Positions 32,245 to 40,139 of a stretch of 64,000 nt of DNA are shown here, in pieces. The stretch is from an uncultured Erwinia sp. Its GTDB lineage: Bacteria; Pseudomonadota; Gammaproteobacteria; Enterobacterales; Enterobacteriaceae. The position numbers and the translations under genes were made by a program. The first letter of the stretch is position 1. Each line of letters opens with the position of its first letter. The notes below the pieces were generated by a model that had not been told where the DNA came from, searched no databases, and worked only from the letters and a program-made list of their open reading frames with translations. The DNA is taken from NCBI GenBank assembly GCA_946221915.1, contig CAMIKG010000018.1, positions 11,214 through 75,213 of the forward strand. Direction: 5' to 3'.

Positions 32245-33186
32245 ATGGATAACTCAACTTACGGTCAGCTCACCATCTTCCACGTCATCGCCCGTGAGGG
32301 GAGCATCTCTGCTGCAGCACGAAAGCTGAGCGTGACAACCCCTTCAGTCAGTAAGTCACTGCGGCTTCTTGAGGCTAAAACCGGAGTGCCGTTATTCACA
32401 CGCACCACACGGAGAATCAGTCTTACTGAAGCAGGAAGGACCCTGTTACTGAAAACAAAAGATGCTATCGCCACGCTAGACCTGGCGATGGAAGACACAC
32501 AAAGTCTGGGTGAAATTCCTTCAGGGCCAGTGCGGATCACACTTTCTCGTTTTGCATACCAGCTCATCGTAAAACCCCGACTTGCCGAATTCTCTCTGGC
32601 CTATCCGGACATACAACTTGAGTTATCCATTAACGACGGAGCGGTCAGTCTGGTTGAAGAGGGCTTCGATCTGGGGGTTCGTTTCGGGGATACGGTCAGT
32701 GAAGGAATGGTTGTAAAAAAAATTCATCCGTCATTCAAAATGGGCCTTTACGCTTCGGAAGCCTATATCAGGCAATATGGTCTCCCTGAACAGCCTGGCG
32801 ATCTCTCTGCCCATCGGCTAATCACCTACAGATTTACCACCTCGAATCGCCTTTCACCCTTAATGCTCATTGAAGAAGGTTTGTCCATAACACCTGAGAT
32901 CACGCCAGTGATGATATGTAACGATATTGACGCCGTATGCGATGCTGTCCGTGCTGGCATCGGTATCGGTCGTATATTTGAACCCCTGCATGCTCGTATG
33001 GTGGACGCGCGGGATTTTAGACCCATACTGCATAAATACTGGCCAACCTATCCGCCGGTTTATATTTACTATACGCAGAACACGCAACGAGTGAAGCGAG
33101 TACAGGCAGTTATCGGCTTTTTTGACAGTGCCAAAAAGCCCGGGCAGGTATCATCGCCCAGCGATCAAATCTCGTCGGCTGAGTGA
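32245..33186 (+). CDS. LysR-family transcriptional regulator
   Basis: A 313-aa LysR protein with a winged-helix domain (FHVIAREGSISAAARKLSVTTPSVSKSLRLLEAKTGVPLF) and an effector domain of the AaeR/DmlR-like group (ITLSRFAYQLIVKPRLAEF). It is divergent from the SDR/quinone reductase/YciI unit, which it probably controls in response to an electrophile or quinone. Confidence 0.92.
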   Translation: MDNSTYGQLTIFHVIAREGSISAAARKLSVTTPSVSKSLRLLEAKTGVPLFTRTTRRISLTEAGRTLLLKTKDAIATLDLAMEDTQSLGEIPSGPVRITLSRFAYQLIVKPRLAEFSLAYPDIQLELSINDGAVSLVEEGFDLGVRFGDTVSEGMVVKKIHPSFKMGLYASEAYIRQYGLPEQPGDLSAHRLITYRFTTSNRLSPLMLIEEGLSITPEITPVMICNDIDAVCDAVRAGIGIGRIFEPLHARMVDARDFRPILHKYWPTYPPVYIYYTQNTQRVKRVQAVIGFFDSAKKPGQVSSPSDQISSAE

Positions 33187-33298
33187 ACGTGACATTCAGT
33201 ATCAAATCTGTCCGATAACCTTTTGATAGAAAAGATTCCTTGAAATACAAACATAGCATACCTGCCCTCCATTAATGGTTTGAACTGATATGATTGAG

Positions 33299-33321
33299 GT
33301 CTGCTTATGCCAGGAGCGGAC
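33299..33321. repeat. GTCCGC...GCGGAC palindromic repeat, copy 1
   Basis: GTCTGCT arm, core TATGCCAGG, AGCGGAC arm. Located between LysR and the DUF3916-like gene. Confidence 0.6.
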
Positions 33322-33349
33322 CTTCAAGTAAACATAGAAAACAGCACTA

Positions 33350-33910
33350 TCACAGGAGCTGTCCATAATACCAACGCTCTCCGGTGAACCATTCATCACG
33401 ATCCTCACTCCCATAGTATTCGTGTGTAATACCCAGTTCCTGCACATTAGCTGGAAGAATGAGTCCCCACTCAGCAGCCAGGCTGCGCTCTTTAATCAAA
33501 GCGGAGGCACCATTTTCAGAACGGCCTTCAGTAATAAAGCCTTGGTAATAGTCTTCTGAACGATAGAGACAGATTTCGCTTGTAAACATATCCGGAAGGC
33601 AAATAACCGCAGTAATTCGGGGACTGTAATTCATACCAGCAGTTGCCGTTATAAGATTTGAACAAGCATTAATCATGGCCTGCGCGCAATCTGCTTTAGT
33701 TTTAAGCGTGCTGTACTTTCCCTGAACAAGATTAATCTCTACCGGGATTTTGAAATTCCAGTAATGCTCATCCTCTGAAAACACGCTTCGTTGAGGGTTA
33801 TGAAAAGTACCAGCCCAACGGTTAAGAGCTTTCAAGCGGCGTGGAATATTTCTGACTTTGGTTCGATGATCTCTGTTAAGCCGTCTGCTCATGAGTATTA
33901 TGATTTTCAC
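33350..33910 (-). CDS. DUF3916-like protein
   Basis: A protein of 179-186 aa containing VRNIPRRLKALNRWAGTFHNPQ near the N-terminus and a YWNFKIPVEINLVQGKYS block, which I recall from DUF3916 proteins; function unknown. The start is uncertain: GTG at 33910 has AAAGG too close, and ATG at 33889 has it too far. It is lower in GC than the neighbours and lies among repeats and an integrase fragment, so it was probably acquired horizontally. Confidence 0.55.
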   Translation of the reverse strand: MKIIILMSRRLNRDHRTKVRNIPRRLKALNRWAGTFHNPQRSVFSEDEHYWNFKIPVEINLVQGKYSTLKTKADCAQAMINACSNLITATAGMNYSPRITAVICLPDMFTSEICLYRSEDYYQGFITEGRSENGASALIKERSLAAEWGLILPANVQELGITHEYYGSEDRDEWFTGERWYYGQLL

Positions 33911-33990
33911 CCTTTCAAATGATTTAGGCTGTGTACAGCTAATCGTTAAGCATTAATGTAACTCACCTTTCTTGATTTGAAACGCCTTAT

Positions 33991-34014
33991 GGCCGCTTTT
34001 CGCTCATATGGGAC
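33991..34014. repeat. Degenerate copy of the GTCCGC palindrome
   Basis: Shares the core CGCTTTTCGCTCA and the 3' GGAC with the copy at 46611-46634, but its arms have decayed. Confidence 0.4.
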
Positions 34015-34052
34015 AACCATAATCACATCTCCTAAACCAAAGGAGATTGAGC

Positions 34053-34208
34053 ATGACAATATCCCCCTGGAACAAGGGCCGTATCATTGGCCAGAAACGA
34101 CCTCTTCAGATCTCTCGTATCTGGGAAATCCTTATCAGACTTGAGCTGGAAGGAAAAGTACGCGATTTAGCTCTGTTTAACATGGCTCTGGACAGTAAAC
34201 TTCGGTGA
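34053..34208 (+). pseudogene. Site-specific integrase, N-terminal fragment
   Basis: 51 codons with a good ribosome binding site (AAAGGAGATTGAGC before ATG). The protein reads MTISPWNKGRIIGQKRPL, then RIWEILIRLELEGKVRDLA and LFNMALDSKLR, closely matching from memory the N-terminus of enterobacterial tyrosine-type integrases of about 200 aa (NPWNKGRIIGQK...DLALFNLAIDSKLRGCDL). The frame stops at the point where homologues continue, and the following bases TGACCTGCCCCCCA look like a foreign end, possibly an IS3-type terminal repeat. The rest of the gene is not in the window. Confidence 0.75.
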
Positions 34209-34247
34209 CCTGCCCCCCAATGATTAATGCAGTGCAGCGTTAACAAC

Positions 34248-34271
34248 GTCCGCTCCTGGCACACAGCGGAC
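34248..34271. repeat. GTCCGC...GCGGAC palindromic repeat, copy 2
   Basis: Perfect GTCCGCT/AGCGGAC-type arms around CCTGGCACAC, flanked by AAC and CGTT. It lies 40 bp after the integrase fragment. Confidence 0.65.
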
Positions 34272-34381
34272 CGTTGCTTTGCATCGAACTTTTAATCTCT
34301 TTTTTTCAGCAAATGGCCCTCCGCTTCACCTTTCACGCCAACACATCAGGTTGAACGGTTACCGTGATCATGATTCCGCAA

Positions 34382-35281
34382 TTACGTTTTTTTCTTTTTT
34401 AAAATTTTGCCCGCCAATTCTTCACCAATTTTACCTTTCATTGCTTTTAATATTTTTAAAAGAGTAAGCTCATTCTTGTAACGCGACTTCCTTTTAACGT
34501 AAAACTCTTGATATTCATCAGGTGATATTTCTGACAGTAGATATCTTTTCATTAATTCAGTTGATTCAATTAATAAACCTTTGGCTTGTTCTTCATTTAA
34601 AGCAGGAAGCATTAAGAAGAATAAAGGTTTTAACCGCTCTGTTATTGCGATGAAACGTTTCAAATAATGCTGCGGAACACCTCTTATTGCAAAATGCGGG
34701 GTCTGCTCTGATTCATTTAGAAAGTCAATTGCTTCACGCTTTGAAAAAAATAATGGTATTACATCTCTCCCGTTATGTTTTTGTGCAAACTTATAGTATG
34801 AACCTGAAACATTATCTTCCTCTCTTTCCATCAAAATCCAAAAAGGCTCACCGATCCAGTCTTTTGTAGGTAAAATTGAATTCATCAAGTAATCGGCAAC
34901 CAATATGTTAAATTTTGGTAAATCTTCAGTTGTCAGCAAAGTAATACCATGTTTTTCTGCGTATTCTTTCGCGCCACTTTGGTAACCAGACTTACTGACT
35001 ATAACCCCGATAATATTCCCAATATCTGTGATTTTGTTGCAAAATGGCATAATAGTTTCGCGATCAAGCGGACGATTGTGATATTTACACTCTATCGCTA
35101 CACGATGTATAAAGCCTGCATTTTCAAATTGGTAAAATACATCAATTTGATATTCCCCTTTTAATCCCTTAAGGAAAACGTTACGACTAACTTCCACTCC
35201 ATTATCTCGAGGGTTAAGCAAGGTCGAATAAACATATTGGGTATAACTTTCTAAATCATTCCAATTTTTAAGCATTGTCAT
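34382..35281 (-). CDS. Restriction-endonuclease-like (Mrr/PD-(D/E)xK) protein
   Basis: A 299-aa protein. Residues about 5-115 form an Mrr-type nuclease fold: EYQIDVFYQF supplies the catalytic Asp, VAIECKYHNRPLD supplies the E-x-K motif, and IGVIVSKSGYQSGAKEYAEKHGI is the typical following strand-helix. The C-terminal 180 residues are unknown and may provide recognition. No methyltransferase lies next to it, so it is an orphan nuclease, perhaps a modification-dependent or defence enzyme. The sequence is markedly AT-rich compared with neighbours, a sign of transfer. Confidence 0.75.
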   Translation of the reverse strand: MTMLKNWNDLESYTQYVYSTLLNPRDNGVEVSRNVFLKGLKGEYQIDVFYQFENAGFIHRVAIECKYHNRPLDRETIMPFCNKITDIGNIIGVIVSKSGYQSGAKEYAEKHGITLLTTEDLPKFNILVADYLMNSILPTKDWIGEPFWILMEREEDNVSGSYYKFAQKHNGRDVIPLFFSKREAIDFLNESEQTPHFAIRGVPQHYLKRFIAITERLKPLFFLMLPALNEEQAKGLLIESTELMKRYLLSEISPDEYQEFYVKRKSRYKNELTLLKILKAMKGKIGEELAGKILKKKKT

Positions 35282-35722
35282 CCCCCCCTAATAAAATCTT
35301 TCGAATAGAGTGCCTATTGTACTCCATTGGTATATGATTTTCTAATTATGGAAATCATACTATCATGCTTCCATCGAGGAATTTTAAGCTCCTTCGGAGT
35401 TATATCTTGCATAGACGGTAATAGTTTTTACCTCTCATAGTTTCAACCCTCATTTACTACATTGGATGCACCTATACTGACTTCGGCTTGCCTAAACTCT
35501 TTTCGTTAACAGCATCCGCTTCTGGCACAAGGCGGGCAGCCAACCGAGCCGTTCGTCTGCTGCGAGCGGAAGCGGACATCACTGCTTTTGATAAGAGTGT
35601 GATGTTACAATGAATACTTATTAGCAAATAGAGTCATTAGCGGCGAGAGGACGTTACATGCCAGAAGACTGGCGCAAAAAACAAATGCAGCCAATCATCA
35701 TTAGTTGCTTTAGAAAAAAGAT
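35282..35722. other. Intergenic region with palindromes
   Basis: About 440 bp with the promoter side of the nuclease gene at its left end and no ORF I can support. It holds a GTCTGCT...AGCGGAC palindrome (35555-35577) and a degenerate one (35512-35538). Confidence 0.4.
35512..35577. repeat. Tandem copies 3 and 4 of the GTCCGC palindrome
   Basis: First unit GCATCCGCTTCTGGCACAAG followed by GCGGGC (35512-35538), with degenerate arms. Second unit has GTCTGCT and AGCGGAC arms at 35555-35577. Both carry the family core or arms. Confidence 0.5.
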
Positions 35723-36307
35723 TCAGGGCAATGTATCATCCAGAAATTTCTGAAACGCGAACCCAGCATCGACCATTGCCACATACTCATCTTGGGTGAA
35801 GGTATAGGCCTGTCCCACTGTACCTAGACCGGTTTTATCAAAAAATGTTTGATCAGCAATTCCCATGTTATGGATGCAGATGTGCCTGATTTGAAATGCT
35901 GTATCAAGTTCGTCCACTGAGGGCTGAATTGAAGAAAAGTCGATGCCCGCATTAGTTAATGCAACAATTACATCACCAAAGCGTTGATAGAAGCCTTTCT
36001 CTCTCCCTTTAATGGGGTAGCAATAATGTGTAAATATAGCCTTGAACATAAACTCCAGTTCAGAACAGAATGTTATAATACATAGTTGCATTAAACGATT
36101 ATAATTGACTCCCCACATAGTTCTATAATCATACATATTTTGAACATGCGAAGGCCAACGCATCATAGATCGAAATGTCGGGTCAATCATATATGCTTTG
36201 TCCTTATCCTCAGCCTGAACAGCAAACTGAAAAATAAGATTGTGACTTTCTCTCAGTTGAATAAAGTGTTTTTTGGTTAAAGCATTATTGAAATCATAAT
36301 CTTGCAT
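35723..36307 (-). CDS. HEPN-motif protein, possible defence RNase
   Basis: A 194-aa, largely helical protein. The segment FQIRHICIHNMGIAD contains R-x4-H, the HEPN active-site pattern (RHxxxHN), in a context typical of RiboL-PSP-HEPN or MAE_28990-like proteins. HEPN domains act as RNases in toxin, abortive-infection and restriction-associated systems. No partner antitoxin is adjacent, but an Mrr-like nuclease lies 440 bp downstream on the same strand. The AT-rich sequence suggests acquisition. The family name is not certain. Confidence 0.55.
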   Translation of the reverse strand: MQDYDFNNALTKKHFIQLRESHNLIFQFAVQAEDKDKAYMIDPTFRSMMRWPSHVQNMYDYRTMWGVNYNRLMQLCIITFCSELEFMFKAIFTHYCYPIKGREKGFYQRFGDVIVALTNAGIDFSSIQPSVDELDTAFQIRHICIHNMGIADQTFFDKTGLGTVGQAYTFTQDEYVAMVDAGFAFQKFLDDTLP

Positions 36308-36770
36308 AGTTTTCCTCCTATATAAAACTAACTACGTAGAAATCGGCGTGCGCTGTTAAAACATTACATACATTCTCTAAAAATTGTGACCAGCTTCTCA
36401 AGTATTGTCTGATTAGTGAGGTACTAGGTAGCTAGAACTATGGTCAAGTCGGTGATCAATTTTCTGGGAGAAAGGGTCTATACCGCCTCTACAAGTTTTG
36501 AGAATACATTTGTTGCTACTGGAACCCCCTCCTGAGTGTTTTGCTGGAGCAACACAGCATGAGATTAAGTAATGTCCGCATCTGGCAGAGCGGACTTTCA
36601 TGTTAGCCAGAAAATATCCTGCAAGATGCTTTTGCCCCTTCGTTCGCAGCGGCTCAGGAAGGACTCCCGCCTATTCCTAATAAATGATGCAAAAAACTAC
36701 GTGGTTCAGTTTTAACCGTATCCACCGCCCCCCCTGTCGCACTCAACTATCATCGTCATAAGAGTGATTA
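36308..36770. other. Intergenic region upstream of the HEPN gene
   Basis: 463 bp. The left part is AT-rich and probably promoter sequence. A GTCCGC palindrome lies at 36574-36595. A 62-codon Cys-rich open frame on the minus strand (36413-36601) begins inside that palindrome and lacks a ribosome binding site, so I do not call it. Confidence 0.4.
36574..36595. repeat. GTCCGC...GCGGAC palindromic repeat, copy 5
   Basis: GTCCGC arm, core ATCTGGCAGA, GCGGAC arm, preceded by AAT, like other members of the family. Confidence 0.6.
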
Positions 36771-37163
36771 CTACAACGTTCTTTCGAGTATCTGCTTTGC
36801 CTGAGTGTATTCGTAAGAAGTGATTTCAATCTTGTTGCTACTGGGATCGCTGAAGTAAACCGACATTGACACGTCATGGTCACTGACGGTGAAGGGGATG
36901 TTTTTATCCGTTAAAGTCGTAATCAGCCCCAGCATCATCGCTGCCGCTACGCCAAAAGCCATTGTGTGCCCCGGGTGCTGGCCTTTCCTGAGAAAAAGAG
37001 AAAGTGATGCTCCATTATTTTTAATGACCAGCGGCCCGCCCTGTTCAAACCAGAAATACAGCGAGTTATCGCGGGAAAAACCAAGAACCTCGTTATACCA
37101 GCGTTCCGCCTGCTCAATGTCATCGACATAAACATGGATGTGATCAATTTCAATTATTTTCAT
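36771..37163 (-). CDS. VOC-family (glyoxalase/bleomycin-resistance fold) protein
   Basis: A 130-aa two-repeat VOC protein: IIEIDHIHVYVDDIEQAERWYNEVLGF is the first beta-alpha-beta-beta-beta unit with a metal-ligand His, and VYFSDPSSNKIEITSYE ends the second with a probable Glu ligand. Functions in the family range from lyases and dioxygenases to drug binding; no substrate is assigned. It is the last gene before the conjugation module and is transcribed away from it. Confidence 0.85.
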   Translation of the reverse strand: MKIIEIDHIHVYVDDIEQAERWYNEVLGFSRDNSLYFWFEQGGPLVIKNNGASLSLFLRKGQHPGHTMAFGVAAAMMLGLITTLTDKNIPFTVSDHDVSMSVYFSDPSSNKIEITSYEYTQAKQILERTL

Positions 37164-37433
37164 GGTGGTGTGTCCTGACCTGCAGTTGCGGCAAGACTCT
37201 ATGAAATGTATTCAACATACAACCCTGCCGGGCAGATAAGAGCACAACTTGTAACATCAGCGTTCTGCGATGCACCTCGTCACAGTTCTGTAAGGAGTCA
37301 TAAGTCCATTCCATTCACCAAGTCCTGAAAACGAAAGCCAACAACTCTCCATTCTGCCGAACTGATTTCCAGATGAAATCTCCCTGACAACACCCCATCC
37401 TGACCCCCTGTTCGGACTCAGTGAGGTCACGCC

Positions 37434-37745
37434 ATGAACATCAAGGTATTTCCCCTGCTACTCTTGCACCTTCCCACCCTTGCGTTTGCCGCCGGAACCA
37501 CTGAGTCCGAACAACTCACTCACGCGCTCAGGCAGCTCAACCGTCTTGAAAACACGCTGGATCGCGCCGAACAAAGCGCGGATATATCTCCGGTTGCCCG
37601 TTACTACTTCGACTACCGCCAGGCCCACCGGGATATCGCCAGCGTGCGCCGCGGCATTGAACATTACCTGATACCAGAACGCGCCCAGCCCAGAAGCGTG
37701 GCGGAACTGGTTACGCAATACCGCCGTGAGCGAACCACACCATGA
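37434..37745 (+). CDS. RAQPRD-family integrative conjugative element protein
   Basis: A 103-aa secreted protein: signal peptide MNIKVFPLLLLHLPTLAFAA, helical region with LNRLENTLDRAEQ, and PERAQPRSVAEL near the C-terminus, the motif that names the family (RAQPRD, with S for D here). It is the first gene of the T4SS block in MPF-G type ICEs. Its stop overlaps the next start by 4 bp. Confidence 0.88.
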   Translation: MNIKVFPLLLLHLPTLAFAAGTTESEQLTHALRQLNRLENTLDRAEQSADISPVARYYFDYRQAHRDIASVRRGIEHYLIPERAQPRSVAELVTQYRRERTTP

Positions 37746-37975
37746 GTGACGCACAGATTAACGCCTTCCGCGCCGCAGGAATGATGGAACCCAGGGATCT
37801 CAGCCAGCTGATGCTGGCGCTGTTCTGCGCCGCATTTTTACTCTGGTGCAGCTGGGTGCTGGTCAGCGCCTGGCGCGGTGTCGTCAGTCGCCGCATAAGC
37901 TGGCGTGAACTCGGCGGCATCGCCGCGCGCACTTTCCTGCTGATGCTGACAAGCTTCTGGCTGGTGCTGAGTTAG
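37742..37975 (+). CDS. ICE membrane protein (TIGR03758/PFL_4701-like)
   Basis: A 77-aa protein with two hydrophobic segments (about 23-45 and 60-77). Size, order and sequence (FRAAGMMEPRDLSQLMLALFC) match the PFL_4701 family found second in this T4SS block. Its precise role in the mating apparatus is not known to me. Confidence 0.82.
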   Translation: MSDAQINAFRAAGMMEPRDLSQLMLALFCAAFLLWCSWVLVSAWRGVVSRRISWRELGGIAARTFLLMLTSFWLVLS

Positions 37976-37980
37976 CCAGG

Positions 37981-38319
37981 ATGAAACTGGTGCTGCCCGC
38001 CTTCCTCACCCTCCCCCTGCTCTGGCTTGTCGCCGGACTGGCCTGGGCTGACTTGCCGCGCATGGAAGATCCCTCGCGTGGCAAAGGACGCAGCGCCATT
38101 GAGACGATTCGTAACTATGCCTACGACGTCGTGATACTGCTGGCTCTCGGTATCTGCGCGGCGGCGTTTCTGGTGGTCGCCAACAGCTGCATCGCCACCT
38201 ATTCCGAGATCCACGAAGGCAGGAAACGCTGGAAAGACCTCGGCGCCGTGGCGGGTGTCGGAGTAATGCTGCTGGTGATCATTATCTGGCTGCTCACTCA
38301 GGCAACGGACATTTTGTGA
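37981..38319 (+). CDS. ICE membrane protein (TIGR03745/PFL_4702-like)
   Basis: A 112-aa protein with a signal-like N-terminal segment (to about residue 24, ending LAWA) and two later membrane helices (about 52-70 and 88-108). The RGKGRSAIETIRNYAYD and IHEGRKRWKDLG stretches are typical of the family. By size and topology it may be pilin-like or a VirB2/VirB3-like component (inference). Confidence 0.82.
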   Translation: MKLVLPAFLTLPLLWLVAGLAWADLPRMEDPSRGKGRSAIETIRNYAYDVVILLALGICAAAFLVVANSCIATYSEIHEGRKRWKDLGAVAGVGVMLLVIIIWLLTQATDIL

Positions 38320-38320
38320 T

Positions 38321-38674
38321 ATGGCAACCATCGAGCTTCTCCCGGATCGCCTTAACCGCGAACCCACCGTGTATCGCGGCCTGACCACCAGCGAGCTATT
38401 GCTGGCAGTACTCTCCGGGCTTATCGCGGGCTTAATCGCGGGCAGCGTGCTGGCCATCCTCACCGGAAGCTGGCCTGTGATCCCCACCGCCATGCTGCTC
38501 TCCGCCGCCTTCTCCGTTCAGGCTGGCGGACGCTGGCTGGCACGTCTGAAACGCGGCCGCCCTGACTGCTGGCTATACCAGATGCTGGCTGCACAGCTGG
38601 CGCGGTATGGATTGGGTGAGCAGAGGCTGGTGCAGCACAGTGCTGTCTGGGTGATCCGCAGGAGCATGAAATGA
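38321..38674 (+). CDS. ICE conjugal transfer protein (TIGR03750-like)
   Basis: A 117-aa protein with two central membrane helices (about residues 24-68) and a basic C-terminus; LLPDRLNREPTVYRGLTTSEL is the family N-terminus. Resembles a VirB3/TraL-type inner-membrane protein. ATGA overlap with the next gene. Confidence 0.82.
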   Translation: MATIELLPDRLNREPTVYRGLTTSELLLAVLSGLIAGLIAGSVLAILTGSWPVIPTAMLLSAAFSVQAGGRWLARLKRGRPDCWLYQMLAAQLARYGLGEQRLVQHSAVWVIRRSMK

Positions 38675-39339
38675 GTCACTTCCGCCATGCTCTGGCCGAA
38701 CGCGACCATCATCTGCGAACCCTGAAAATCGCCGTGCTGGTGCAGTGTCTGATGATCTGCGGCCTGGGTTATGGCTGGTATTCCGCCCCTCAACGGCTGA
38801 CGATTTATCTGCCGCCCGACCTGCGTACCGGCAGCACGCAGCCATGGTGGGAAATCCCGCCCGCCAGTGTGTATACCTTCAGTCTGTATCTGTTCCAGCA
38901 GCTCAACCGCTGGCCCGCCAACGGCGAGGCGGATTATCAGCGCAATATCCACCGTCTGGGGGCGTATATCACCCCCTCCTGCCAGTCATGGCTGAATAAC
39001 GACTACCAGTTGCGTAAAGATCGCGGCGAACTGCGCGACCGGGTGCGCGGCATTTACGAAATCCCCGACCACGGCTTTGCCGATGTGGTTCATCTGCAAA
39101 ACGGTGAGACGGGTCTCCGGGTGAAAGTGCTCAGCAGCGACAGCTGGGTGGTGATACTCGACATGGCCGTCGATGAGTATCTTCACAGCGAACCGGTGAA
39201 ACGGACGCTGGTGCGTTATCCGCTCAAGGTGGTGCGCTTCGCCGTCGACCCGGAGAAAAATCCCTGGAGCCTGGCGCTGGACTGTTTTGCCAGCCCGCCG
39301 GAACATCTGGTCACAGGCACAGGACAGGCGTCATTATGA
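38671..39339 (+). CDS. ICE conjugal transfer protein (TIGR03746-like, VirB8/TraE-like)
   Basis: A 222-aa protein: short cytoplasmic part, one membrane helix (about 19-38), then a periplasmic domain. This is the topology of TraE/VirB8-like scaffold proteins. WWEIPPASVYTFSLYLFQQLNRW is characteristic of the PFL_4703 family. Its stop overlaps the next start. Confidence 0.83.
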   Translation: MSHFRHALAERDHHLRTLKIAVLVQCLMICGLGYGWYSAPQRLTIYLPPDLRTGSTQPWWEIPPASVYTFSLYLFQQLNRWPANGEADYQRNIHRLGAYITPSCQSWLNNDYQLRKDRGELRDRVRGIYEIPDHGFADVVHLQNGETGLRVKVLSSDSWVVILDMAVDEYLHSEPVKRTLVRYPLKVVRFAVDPEKNPWSLALDCFASPPEHLVTGTGQASL

Positions 39340-40139
39340 AAATCCTGCTGCTGCTGCTGATGCTGCTCAGTCCGGCCATCTGCGCCACTGAGATTCTCAG
39401 GTGGGAACGCGTGCCGCTGCCGGTTGCGCTGGCGGTCGGGCAGGAAAGAGTGATCCAGACCGATCGTCCGTTCCGGGTCGGCTATCCGCCCTCTCTCGAC
39501 GGCAAGCTGCGTATTCAGAGCGCTGGCGGGATGATCTACCTGCGCGCCAGCAGCACGTTCCCGCCAGCGCGTATCCAGCTGCGCGATGTCAGCAATGGCG
39601 AACTCATCCTGCTGGATATCAGCGCCAGTGAGCTTCCCTCCCCGCCTGACGCGATCAGGCTGGTTTACGGTAGTGACGATGAACCGCAGAAAGCGGCTGT
39701 ACAGCGTGATCCTTCTCAGGAGCCGTTGCCTGTGCGGCTGGTGCGCTATGCGGCGCAAAGCCTCTATGCCCCGCTGCGCACGGTGGAACCTCTGCCGGAA
39801 GTGAGCCAGATCCCTGTGCATCTGCCTGCCTCTCTCAGCTCCCTGCTGCCGGATATCCCTGTCAGCGCCACACCGCTTATTGCCTGGCGCGCCCGAGACT
39901 TCACGGTTACCGCCATCAGGCTGAAAAACCAGAGCGACCGCATGCTGGTGCTTGATCCGCGAGACCTGCAGGGGCAGCTCCAGGCGGCAGCGTTCCAGCA
40001 TGACACGCTGGAGCCGTCCGGCTCCCCTGCCGACACCAGCGTGGTGTATCTGGTGACCCATTCCCTGGACGCCAGCCAAGTGATTCCACTGGAATCACCT
40101 GCCAGAGGAACCGCACAATGCGCAGCAGCGGGCTGTTAA
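39336..40139 (+). CDS. ICE conjugal transfer protein (TIGR03749-like, VirB9/TraK-like)
   Basis: A 267-aa exported protein with signal peptide MKILLLLLMLLSPAICA, followed by beta-rich sequence (ILRWERVPLPVALAVGQERV) and a C-terminal domain with AWRARDFTVTAIRLKNQS. It is the secretin-like/VirB9-type component of the module. It overlaps the next gene by 22 bp. Confidence 0.83.
   Translation: MKILLLLLMLLSPAICATEILRWERVPLPVALAVGQERVIQTDRPFRVGYPPSLDGKLRIQSAGGMIYLRASSTFPPARIQLRDVSNGELILLDISASELPSPPDAIRLVYGSDDEPQKAAVQRDPSQEPLPVRLVRYAAQSLYAPLRTVEPLPEVSQIPVHLPASLSSLLPDIPVSATPLIAWRARDFTVTAIRLKNQSDRMLVLDPRDLQGQLQAAAFQHDTLEPSGSPADTSVVYLVTHSLDASQVIPLESPARGTAQCAAAGC

Noticed and set aside
36413..36601. 62-codon Cys-rich frame that looks faintly like a bacteriocin precursor
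   Set aside because: It starts inside a GTCCGC palindrome, has no Shine-Dalgarno sequence and no modification genes adjacent.
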